From Hyphomicrobiales bacterium (GTDB lineage: Bacteria; Pseudomonadota; Alphaproteobacteria; Rhizobiales; S144-23): DNA of 6,359 bases. The translations under genes and the position numbers were made by a program. Under the pieces are notes generated by a model. It had not been told where the DNA came from, ran no database searches, and saw only the letters and a program-made list of their open reading frames with translations. Shown here piece after piece: positions 1-4,813 of the stretch. Positions within the stretch are counted from its first letter, which is position 1, and each line of letters begins with the position of its first letter. The DNA is taken from assembly GCA_015494375.1 (NCBI GenBank), contig WGBL01000142.1, positions 1 to 6,359 on the forward strand. Direction: 5' to 3'.

Positions 1-23
1 TTCAGGTCGAAGTCCCGCGCCAT
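1..23 (-). CDS. frr: Ribosome recycling factor, first 7 codons (partial)
   Basis: The minus strand reads ATG at 23-21 and continues MARDFDL before the window edge cuts the gene. Alphaproteobacterial ribosome recycling factors typically start with a short M-A-x-x-FDL-like stretch, and frr normally follows pyrH in the rpsB-tsf-pyrH-frr cluster, so position and N-terminus agree. A Shine-Dalgarno sequence AGGAGAG lies at 34-40, 10 nt before the ATG. The product would release mRNA and split post-termination ribosomes together with EF-G. Only 23 bases are visible, so the call rests mainly on gene order; the missing part lies to the left of the window. Confidence 0.75.
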
Positions 24-170
24 AATGCTTCGACTCTCCTCTTGTTTGTCGATTGCCGCTTGCGGTCCTCTGCGCCGCTTAGGGGCGCCGTTTGCCGTCT
101 TCACCCGGCCTCTCTATGCCTCCCGGGCAGCCATTTGCCGCTTAGAGCGCCATTCACAGCTTGTGGCCAT
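24..170. other. Non-coding spacer upstream of frr
   Basis: No credible gene is visible. The short open frames here are rich in Arg, Ser, Pro and Ala, have no ribosome binding sites and look like chance frames. The heptamer GCCGCTT (plus strand) occurs three times, at 55-61, 74-80 and 137-143. Two copies lie in a longer imperfect repeat, GCCGCTTAGGGGCGCC at 74-89 and GCCGCTTAGAGCGCC at 137-151. No -35/-10 pair was found on the minus strand. Confidence 0.5.
34..40 (-). promoter_or_regulatory. Shine-Dalgarno site for frr
   Basis: AGGAGAG on the minus strand, 10 nt upstream of the ATG at 23-21. It supports that ATG as the frr start. A stretch rich in A and C precedes it. No convincing promoter is visible in 41-170, so frr is probably read through from pyrH. 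Confidence 0.65.
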
Positions 171-174
171 CCTA

Positions 175-322
175 GTGCACCGACGCAAACGAAGCATACG
201 CTTGCTTCCCGTCATCACCCGGCTTGACCGGGTGATCCAGGGCAACAAACGCGGAGCTTGCCGCCCTGGATTGCCGCGTCACGCGCGGCAATGACGTGAA
301 TCTTGTGTTTGCGTCTGTACAC
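175..322. mobile_element. MITE-like non-autonomous element with 16-bp inverted ends
   Basis: The left end GTGCACCGACGCAAAC (175-190) matches the reverse complement of the right end (307-322, reading GTGTACAGACGCAAAC) at 14 of 16 positions. Each end is flanked by a TA dinucleotide (173-174 and 323-324) inside a CTAG context. Counting the flanks, the inverted match runs 20 bp (171-190 and 307-326) with 2 mismatches. Duplication of TA at CTAG targets is established for IS630-type elements, so a small transposase-less IS630/mariner-like MITE is the natural reading. There is no gene inside. The interior holds a 5-bp hairpin (191-195 with 204-208) and the palindromic core at 210-296. It ends 21 bp downstream of the pyrH stop. 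The alternative is a purely RNA-level structure in the pyrH-frr mRNA. The inverted repeats are certain; the family assignment is inference. Confidence 0.6.
210..296. repeat. Multi-hairpin palindromic intergenic repeat
   Basis: Three stem-loops lie side by side. ATCACCCGG (214-222) pairs with 228-236 over a 5-nt loop, a perfect 9-bp stem. CCAGGG (237-242) pairs with CCCTGG (264-269), with further GCAA/TTGCC pairing possible inside. ATTGCCGCG (270-278) pairs with 284-292, again 9 bp over 5 nt. The ends CGTC (210-213) and GACG (293-296) close the whole into a cloverleaf-like fold. Palindromes of this style are common, and often present in many copies, between genes of Hyphomicrobiales. It may be the core of the surrounding inverted-repeat element or a separate repeat nested in it. 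Confidence 0.7.
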
Positions 323-343
323 TAGGCCCTTGACCATCAACCC

Positions 344-1090
344 TCAGCCCTTACTTGCCGGCCCGCCAATCGTGGTGCACGTGCCTTCGCCGCTCAACAC
401 TCTGGCAATATTGCCCCGGTCATGGATCGAGAAAACAATTATCGGAATATTCGTGTCGCGAGCAAGCGCAATTGCCGCCCCATCCATGACCTTGAGATCG
501 CGTGCCAAGACCTCGTCATAACTCAGATGGTCGTAGCGTTCGGCTCGGGGGTCGCGTTTGGGATCGGCCGAATAGACACCATCGACCTGGGTCGCCTTGG
601 CGAGGGCATCGCAGCCCATCTCGGCCGCGCGCAAGGCGGCCGCGGTGTCGGTCGTAAAGAAGGGATTGCCGGTGCCGGCGGCAAAGATCACCACCCGGCC
701 CTTGGCCAGATGCCTGAGCGCCCGCGGCCGCACATAGGGCTCGCAGACCGTCGGCATGGGAATGGCCGAAAGCACGCGCGCCGTAACGCCCACCTTCTCG
801 AGCATGTTTTGAAAGGCGATGGCGTTCATGACCGTCGCCAGCATGCCCATGTAGTCGGCGGCCGCGCGGTCCATGCCTGCAGCGGAGCCGGCGAGCCCGC
901 GGAAGATGTTGCCACCGCCGATCACCAGGCACAGCTCTATGCCGAGCTCGCTCGCGAGTTTCACCTCCTCGGCGAATGCCCCCAGGGTGGCGACGTCGAT
1001 GCCGTAGTCGGCCTCGCCCAGAAGCGCCTCCCCCGAGAGCTTCAAGAGCACCCGGCGGTACTTGAGGCGGCTTTGGCGCTCATTGGCCAC
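344..1090 (-). CDS. pyrH: UMP kinase
   Basis: Phosphorylates UMP to UDP with ATP, feeding UTP and CTP synthesis; cytosolic, and hexameric in characterised bacterial members. The 248-residue product is close to the 241 of E. coli and spans one amino-acid-kinase domain. Visible motifs are KLSGEAL (17-23), the glycine turn GGGN (58-61), MDRAAADYMGMLAT (73-86), GTGNPFFTTDTAA (139-151) and DGVYSADPK (170-178). This bacterial type is unrelated to eukaryotic UMP/CMP kinases and is typically activated by GTP and inhibited by UTP. The start is GTG at 1090-1088. An in-frame stop lies at 1118-1120, no other standard start lies between, and AGGAG at 1102-1106 is 11 nt upstream. Stop TGA is at 344-346. 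The gene sits between tsf and frr as usual in this class. Confidence 0.97.
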   Translation of the reverse strand: MANERQSRLKYRRVLLKLSGEALLGEADYGIDVATLGAFAEEVKLASELGIELCLVIGGGNIFRGLAGSAAGMDRAAADYMGMLATVMNAIAFQNMLEKVGVTARVLSAIPMPTVCEPYVRPRALRHLAKGRVVIFAAGTGNPFFTTDTAAALRAAEMGCDALAKATQVDGVYSADPKRDPRAERYDHLSYDEVLARDLKVMDGAAIALARDTNIPIIVFSIHDRGNIARVLSGEGTCTTIGGPASKG

Positions 1091-1324
1091 AGTCGTTGAG
1101 GCTCCTGTTTGAGTTGGTCAATGCCGATCAGGCTCCTGTTTCGGCCATTAAATGAACGAGGGTACCCTACAACCCAACAAACAACTGTGCCACGCGCACA
1201 AGAGTGCAAGACGGCGGCGAGCAGGATCAGGACGGGGCGCAGTTGGGCGACCCGCGGCTCGGCACCGTCCCTCTTGGCCCCGCGCGAGCCGCCATAATCA
1301 CGGCCGTCCGGGGTGCTGCAGTGA
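1091..1324 (-). promoter_or_regulatory. tsf-pyrH spacer with duplicated ribosome-binding region
   Basis: This 234-bp non-coding gap leads into pyrH. The 12-mer AAACAGGAGCCT (minus strand) occurs twice, at 1099-1110 and 1130-1141, so the Shine-Dalgarno core AGGAG is duplicated 31 bp apart; only the nearer copy is at a usable distance from the GTG. Further upstream are a perfect 10-bp palindrome AGGGTACCCT (1159-1168), a small hairpin TGTGC/GCACA (1186-1190 with 1196-1200) and an 8-bp stem (1254-1261 with 1285-1292) over a 23-nt loop. None is followed by a U-run on the minus strand, so I do not call a terminator. No promoter could be assigned with confidence. Confidence 0.45.
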
Positions 1325-2254
1325 TCAGCTCTTGCCCGCCGTAGCCGCGACCTCGGCGGCGAAGTCTTCTTCCTCGCGCTCGATCCCCTCGCCGAGCGCA
1401 AAGCGGTGGAAGCCTGTCACCGTGATCTCGGCCCCGGCTTCCTTGGCGGCGCCCTCGATGGCTTTGGCGACGGTCTGCTCGCCGTCAATGACGAACGTCT
1501 GCTCAAGCAGCACCACCTCTTGGTAATACTTCCGCATCCGTCCGTCGACCATCTTCTCGATGATCTTTTCGGGCTTGCCGGATTCGCGCGCCTGCTCGAT
1601 GAGCACCGCCCGCTCGCGCTCGACCACATCGGCGGGCAAATCCTCAGACCTGAGCGCCAGCGGATTGGCGGCGGCGATATGCATCGCCAGCTGGCGGCCG
1701 AAGGCGCCGAGCGTGGCCTTGTCCCCTTCCGACTGCAGGGCGACGATGACGCCGATCTTGCCGAGGCCCGGAGCCACCGCATTGTGCATGTAGCTTGCGA
1801 CCACGCCGGGCGCGACCGAAAGCGCCGCCGTGCGCCGGACAGTCATGTTCTCGCCGATGGTTCCCACCATCTCCTTGACATAGTCGGCAATGGACATGTC
1901 GCTCTCGGGAAAGGGGCTTGCGAGCAGCTCATCGAGGTCGCCTTCGGCCTCGAGCGCCGCTTGGGCGATGGCGCGCACCATCTCCTGGAACTTCTCGTTG
2001 CGAGCGACAAAATCGGTCTCTGAGTTGACCTCGACGAGGGCGGCCTTCGTCTCATCGCCGGCCAGCCCGACGAGCCCTTCGGCGGCCACGCGGCCGGCCT
2101 TCTTGGCCGCCTTGGCGAGCCCCTTGGTACGCAGCCAGTCGACGGCCGCCTCCATGTCACCGTCGTTCTCGGCGAGCGCCGTCTTGCAATCCATCATACC
2201 TGCGCCGGTTTTCTCGCGCAGCTCCTTGACCATTGCCGCGGAAATCGTTGCCAT
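1325..2254 (-). CDS. tsf: Translation elongation factor Ts
   Basis: Nucleotide exchange factor that removes GDP from EF-Tu so it can be reloaded with GTP and aminoacyl-tRNA; cytosolic. The 309-residue product is somewhat longer than E. coli EF-Ts (283) and in the usual alphaproteobacterial range. The N-terminal UBA-like helical region carries ELREKTGAGMMDCKTAL (11-27). The EF-Tu-contacting signature TDFVARN lies at 80-86, and the dimerisation or core region follows to about residue 285. The C-terminus ends in an acidic helix-like tail. The start ATG (2254-2252) has an excellent AGGAGG at 2264-2269, 9 nt upstream. Stop TGA is at 1325-1327. In most bacteria rpsB and tsf are co-transcribed; here they are 544 bp apart. 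Confidence 0.97.
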   Translation of the reverse strand: MATISAAMVKELREKTGAGMMDCKTALAENDGDMEAAVDWLRTKGLAKAAKKAGRVAAEGLVGLAGDETKAALVEVNSETDFVARNEKFQEMVRAIAQAALEAEGDLDELLASPFPESDMSIADYVKEMVGTIGENMTVRRTAALSVAPGVVASYMHNAVAPGLGKIGVIVALQSEGDKATLGAFGRQLAMHIAAANPLALRSEDLPADVVERERAVLIEQARESGKPEKIIEKMVDGRMRKYYQEVVLLEQTFVIDGEQTVAKAIEGAAKEAGAEITVTGFHRFALGEGIEREEEDFAAEVAATAGKS

Positions 2255-2263
2255 AGTCTCATG

Positions 2264-2269
2264 CCTCCT
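2264..2269 (-). promoter_or_regulatory. Shine-Dalgarno site for tsf
   Basis: Perfect AGGAGG on the minus strand, 9 nt before the tsf ATG, preceded by an A-rich tract (minus strand, about 2280-2300). It fixes the tsf start and predicts strong initiation, as expected for an abundant translation factor. Confidence 0.8.
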
Positions 2270-2424
2270 GGCGTTTCGTCATTTTTGGCGTTTGTTTGCT
2301 TGCAGCGTTCGATGCCTTGGGGCGTTGTCTTCCTCCGGGCGCCATCGCCACCCGCAATTGCTTGTCTAGAAACGGCTCCTCAACAATGCCTGGAATGCGG
2401 GCACACCCAACCTCGGCGGCATAT

Positions 2425-2453
2425 TTCAATTGCGCTGGTTCAAATTGCGCTGG
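2425..2453. repeat. Short tandem duplication in rpsB-tsf spacer
   Basis: On the plus strand TTCAATTGCGCTGG (2425-2438) is immediately followed by TTCAAATTGCGCTGG (2439-2453), differing by a single inserted A. It looks like a slipped duplication. No function is evident. Confidence 0.7.
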
Positions 2454-2706
2454 CTCGCAAAGACCAGAGGCGCCCTAACACATCAGAAAGACACAAAGAC
2501 ATCGGATGCGAAGGACCAGGCGTCAAATCCGAAGACCAGATCAATTTCGCATCAGCAAATGCCAGATCGTTGCGGCCCACGGTACGGCTGGCCCGGACCA
2601 AAACCATGGCCCTGCATAACGCGCCCGGAGCACGGGCGGCTGTCGTGCAGGCGGCATGCCCTCCGGCAACCGCGAGCACAACCCGAAAAGCAGCACCCGC
2701 CACCAT
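2440..2706 (-). CDS. Weak candidate small protein (88 aa), possibly spurious
   Basis: This is an open frame of 88 residues starting at ATG 2706-2704. GGAGGG at 2712-2717 sits 5 nt upstream, the only ribosome-binding-like site in this spacer apart from that of tsf. The first 20 or so residues (MVAGAAFRVVLAVAGG) are mildly hydrophobic, and the rest resembles no family I know. Codon third positions are much less G/C-biased than in rpsB, tsf or pyrH, which argues against long-standing coding. It may be chance, and it is listed only because of the start signal and the unusual length of the gap. Confidence 0.15.
   Translation of the reverse strand: MVAGAAFRVVLAVAGGHAACTTAARAPGALCRAMVLVRASRTVGRNDLAFADAKLIWSSDLTPGPSHPMSLCLSDVLGRLWSLRASAI
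2611..2651. other. Two-part stem-loop in rpsB-tsf spacer
   Basis: The outer stem CCTGCA (2611-2616) pairs with TGCAGG (2646-2651), and the inner stem CGCCCG (2622-2627) pairs with CGGGCG (2633-2638) over a 5-nt loop. Both stems are perfect. There is no U-run after it on the minus strand, so it is not a classical terminator. It could limit read-through, act as a processing site or mean nothing. Confidence 0.4.
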
Positions 2707-2798
2707 TCCTACCCTCCACTGAACAGTGCTCGTGAAGAGTGCTCGCGGACCACAATCGGCATACACGCCATCACGCCGTTCGCCTGGCTCCTCAGTCC

Positions 2799-4217
2799 TC
2801 AGGCCGCGCTCTCTTTGGCTTCTTCGACTCCCGCGGCCCCTTCGGCCCCTTCGGCTCCTTCGGCCTCCGGCCCCTTGGCTGCGTCTGCCCCCGGCCCCTT
2901 GGCTGCGTCTGCCCCCTTGGCCGCTTCGGCCTCTTCGGCCAGCTTTCTGGCCTGTTCGATCCAGCCGTCGCGCTCGATCCGCCCCTTGAAATTGAGTTGA
3001 TCGTCAATGAACTTGATTTCTTCGGGTTTCAAGTCACGGATCTGCCAATAGTGGTAGATGCCGAGAGCATTGAGCTTCTTCTCAATCACCGGGCCGACAC
3101 CTGAAATCTTCTTCAAATCGTCGGGCTCGCCAATGGGCGCATCGAGACCCTTGAACGAGCCCTTGGCCGCCTCGAGCGCCTCGCCGGGCTCTTCCGCCGA
3201 GCCATCGCCAGCCGCACCATCGCCACCACTGACCCCCGCCACTGCAGTCGAGGCCGCGTGAGCCGTCTCGTCTTTGTCCGCGCCACCGCTCTCGCTTGCG
3301 CTTGCCTGGCCGCTGTCGCTTCCGCCCTCGCCTTCACCCTCACTTGGGCTCTCACTTGCGTCGGCGTTGCTGCGCTCACTTGCGCTCGCGTCATCGCTCT
3401 CGCCAGCGCCCGCGCTATCACGAGCCGCCCCCGCTTCGGGCGCGCTCTCGCCTGTTCCGCCCGCATCGCTCTCGAGCACCTCGGCCGGCGGCTCGACCGC
3501 CTCGCCGATATCAATGCCGGCCTCTCCTTGGGCCCGCTCGATGCCATCGAGCACCGCCCGCGAGACGAGATCGCAATAAAGTGTAATCGCGCGGCCCGCA
3601 TCGTCATTGCCCGGAATGATGTAGTCGATGCCGTCGGGGTCGCAGTTGGTATCGACCACGGCGACAATGGGGATGCCGAGCTTGCGGCCTTCGGCGAGCG
3701 CAATCGCCTCCTTGTTGGTGTCGATTATGAACAAGAGGTCGGGCAGCCCACCCATCTCCTTGATGCCACCGAGCGCGGTGTTGAGCTTGTCGCGCTCACG
3801 GGTGAGGTTGAGGAGCTCCTTCTTGGTCAGGCCCTGGGTGTCGCCCTTGATCAGCTCTTCGAGCTCCTTGAGACGCCTGATGGAATGCGAGACCGTCTTC
3901 CAGTTGGTGAGCGTGCCGCCAAGCCAGCGGTGGTTGATGTAGTACTGGGCGCAATTCTCGGCCGCCTGCGCAACGATTTCGGACGCCTGGCGCTTGGTGC
4001 CGACAAAGAGCACCCGCCCGCCGCGGGCGACGATGTCGCTCACTGCTACCAGTGCCTCATGCAAAAGCGGCACCGTCTTGGCGAGATCGATAATGTGAAT
4101 GTTGTTCCTAACCCCAAAGATGTAGGGCTTCATCTTCGGGTTCCAGCGATGGGTCTGATGGCCGAAGTGAACGCCAGCCTCGAGCAGCTGGCGCATGGTG
4201 AATTGGGGCAAAGCCAT
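2799..4217 (-). CDS. rpsB: 30S ribosomal protein S2 with long C-terminal extension
   Basis: Small-subunit protein S2, needed late in 30S assembly and placed near S1 on the solvent side. Residues 1 to about 235 are the standard S2 core: HFGHQTHRWNPKM (17-29), RWLGGTLTNWKT (97-108), and PDGIDYIIPGNDDA (194-207). E. coli S2 is 241 residues; this one is 472. Residues about 240-352 form an acidic, low-complexity Ser/Ala/Gly/Glu/Asp linker. Residues about 366-428 form a compact domain with an HhH-like ISGVGPVIEKKLNALGI (371-387) and FKGRIERDGWIEQARKLAEE (410-429). Residues about 430-472 are an Ala/Lys/Glu/Gly tail with internal repeats. Related domains occur at the C-termini of some alphaproteobacterial S2, L21 and NuoE proteins. 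The start is ATG 4217-4215, because MALPQFTMRQLLEAGVHFGH is the conserved S2 N-terminus and AGAGGA (4229-4234) is 11 nt upstream. An in-frame TTG at 4271 is rejected. Stop TGA is at 2799-2801. Confidence 0.96.
   Translation of the reverse strand: MALPQFTMRQLLEAGVHFGHQTHRWNPKMKPYIFGVRNNIHIIDLAKTVPLLHEALVAVSDIVARGGRVLFVGTKRQASEIVAQAAENCAQYYINHRWLGGTLTNWKTVSHSIRRLKELEELIKGDTQGLTKKELLNLTRERDKLNTALGGIKEMGGLPDLLFIIDTNKEAIALAEGRKLGIPIVAVVDTNCDPDGIDYIIPGNDDAGRAITLYCDLVSRAVLDGIERAQGEAGIDIGEAVEPPAEVLESDAGGTGESAPEAGAARDSAGAGESDDASASERSNADASESPSEGEGEGGSDSGQASASESGGADKDETAHAASTAVAGVSGGDGAAGDGSAEEPGEALEAAKGSFKGLDAPIGEPDDLKKISGVGPVIEKKLNALGIYHYWQIRDLKPEEIKFIDDQLNFKGRIERDGWIEQARKLAEEAEAAKGADAAKGPGADAAKGPEAEGAEGAEGAAGVEEAKESAA
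2835..2914. repeat. Tandem repeats encoding the S2 tail
   Basis: A 24-bp unit is repeated perfectly in tandem at 2867-2890 and 2891-2914 and encodes the octapeptide GADAAKGP twice. Next to it a 9-bp unit GGCCCCTTC is repeated at 2835-2843 and 2844-2852, with a one-base variant at 2853-2861, encoding the Glu-Gly-Ala run near the end of S2. All units are multiples of three, so copy-number change would keep the frame. Confidence 0.85.
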
Positions 4218-4369
4218 GGCGGTTGTCGTCCTCTTCTCCGGTTGAGCCTCCGCAGACGAGCAAGACGCCAAACCTCGTGGCGCGCTCTGTCAGAGAGCGG
4301 AGAGAGCGCAAGCGAGGCGTGCGTCACCGGAGTGGTGCCCAAGGCACCACGGCATCTGCGTGTGGAATA
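4218..4369 (-). promoter_or_regulatory. Structured 5' leader of rpsB
   Basis: The inferred transcript leader is about 150 nt, from a start near 4369 to the ATG at 4217. It has three features. GTGGTGCC (4332-4339) pairs with GGCACCAC (4343-4350) over a 3-nt loop, about 20 nt from the inferred 5' end. A segment at 4282-4288 can pair either with 4294-4299 (6 bp) or with 4303-4309 (7 bp), two mutually exclusive hairpins. A 7-bp long-range match joins 4326-4332 to 4236-4242, directly upstream of the AGAGGA ribosome binding site (4229-4234). In E. coli the rpsB-tsf operon is repressed by S2 acting on its leader. Whether this unrelated-looking leader does the same is inference. The long-range pair alone could be chance. 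Confidence 0.45.
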
Positions 4370-4375
4370 TCGGCG

Positions 4376-4404
4376 CTTATAAGTGCAAGCCCGGCGCTTG
4401 GCAA
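4376..4404 (-). promoter_or_regulatory. Sigma-70-type promoter for rpsB
   Basis: On the minus strand TTGCCA (4404-4399) and TATAAG (4381-4376) are separated by exactly 17 bp, one mismatch from consensus at each box. Transcription would start near 4369 and run into rpsB. An 8-bp direct repeat CGGCGCTT (plus strand, 4371-4378 and 4392-4399) overlaps the -10 box and reaches the edge of the -35 box; it might be a regulator site or chance. It is the best promoter in the window and probably drives the whole rpsB-to-frr cluster. Confidence 0.7.
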
Positions 4405-4680
4405 GGCGCCTGTTTGGTGTCGGGGGGCCGGCGCATGAGCGGAGCGGAGCGCAGCGGGGCGTGCGTGCGGGCAAGCGACCGCCCACCCTTTGCGCATCTC
4501 ATTGTTGGGGGCGGCTCGACATCGGGGGTAGGCCTTGCGTTACGCATCTTGGGGCACTCCCTCTTGAAGCGCTCCAACGATGATTGCGCGCTCGGGGCAA
4601 CTGCGCTAAAGCGCTGGCCTGGAGCTGCGCGCAATGCTCGTGGCCAAAGACACGCGCCGATGAACGGAGCCGCCGAGCCA

Positions 4681-4712
4681 ACGAGCTCGTCAGACAACCC
4701 GTCAGACAACCC
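4681..4712. repeat. Palindrome followed by 12-bp tandem repeat
   Basis: ACGAGCTCGT (4681-4690) is a perfect 10-bp palindrome. It overlaps the start of a perfect tandem repeat GTCAGACAACCC (4689-4700 and 4701-4712). It lies about 110 bp upstream of cimA. A regulator could bind here, but nothing proves it. Confidence 0.6.
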
Positions 4713-4797
4713 GAAAGAGAGTGAGCCCGCGTTGTGACGACCGCGCCCCATAAGCAGGTTTGCAGATGCGTGCTCCGATGCGCGCCTGTGCGCCGCT

Positions 4798-4812
4798 GAG
4801 CCGTTGAGGCTC
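4798..4812 (+). promoter_or_regulatory. cimA ribosome binding site within a small hairpin
   Basis: TGAGG (4805-4809) lies 10 nt before the ATG at 4820. The same bases fall in a hairpin GAGCC (4798-4802) / GGCTC (4808-4812) with loop GTTGA, so the site may be partly masked. A second GAGCC at 4814-4818 offers an alternative pairing. TGA at 4805-4807 is also an in-frame stop, which sets the upstream limit of cimA. Confidence 0.45.
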
Positions 4813-4813
4813 T

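Larger units (their letters stand above)
2255..2798. other. Long rpsB-tsf spacer
   Basis: The 544-bp interval between the rpsB stop and tsf start has no recognisable protein family. It is less GC-rich in its middle than the flanking genes. It contains a two-part stem-loop (2611-2651), a tandem duplication (2425-2453), an 8-bp palindrome GGCATGCC (2653-2660), a direct repeat AGTGCTCG (2725-2732 and 2738-2745) and one weak small open frame (2440-2706). No stem followed by a U-run was seen on the minus strand, so there is no evidence for an intrinsic terminator. No tsf promoter could be assigned by eye. Confidence 0.5.

Noticed and set aside
25..294. 89-codon plus-strand frame in the frr-pyrH spacer
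   Set aside because: It runs through the palindromic element, has no start signal and no family resemblance.
422..1099. 225-codon plus-strand open frame opposite pyrH
   Set aside because: It is antisense to a fully conserved UMP kinase and shows no start signal or recognisable motif.
1254..1292. Stem between tsf and pyrH as a terminator
   Set aside because: The 8-bp stem has a 23-nt loop and no U-run in the minus-strand direction, so it does not fit an intrinsic terminator.
1406..2023. 205-codon plus-strand open frame opposite tsf
   Set aside because: It is antisense to EF-Ts, with a low-information product and no ribosome binding site.
2259..2282. 7-codon mini-frame ending just before the tsf start
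   Set aside because: MTKRQEA followed by TGA contains the tsf Shine-Dalgarno but has no site of its own; most likely chance.
4218..4271. Longer S2 from an in-frame TTG at 4271
   Set aside because: The 18 extra residues are not S2-like, would be encoded across the likely ribosome binding site of the ATG at 4217, and the conserved N-terminus starts at that ATG.
3258..4382. 374-codon plus-strand open frame opposite rpsB
   Set aside because: It lies wholly antisense to the S2 gene, whose core is unmistakable. Its product matches no family and it has no ribosome binding site; the strong G/C third-position bias of rpsB keeps stops out of this frame.
4766..4807. 13-codon frame MRAPMRACAPLSR as an attenuation leader peptide for cimA
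   Set aside because: It contains no isoleucine, leucine-rich or valine-rich run, and no terminator/antiterminator pair follows; it is simply the in-frame stretch before the stop upstream of cimA.
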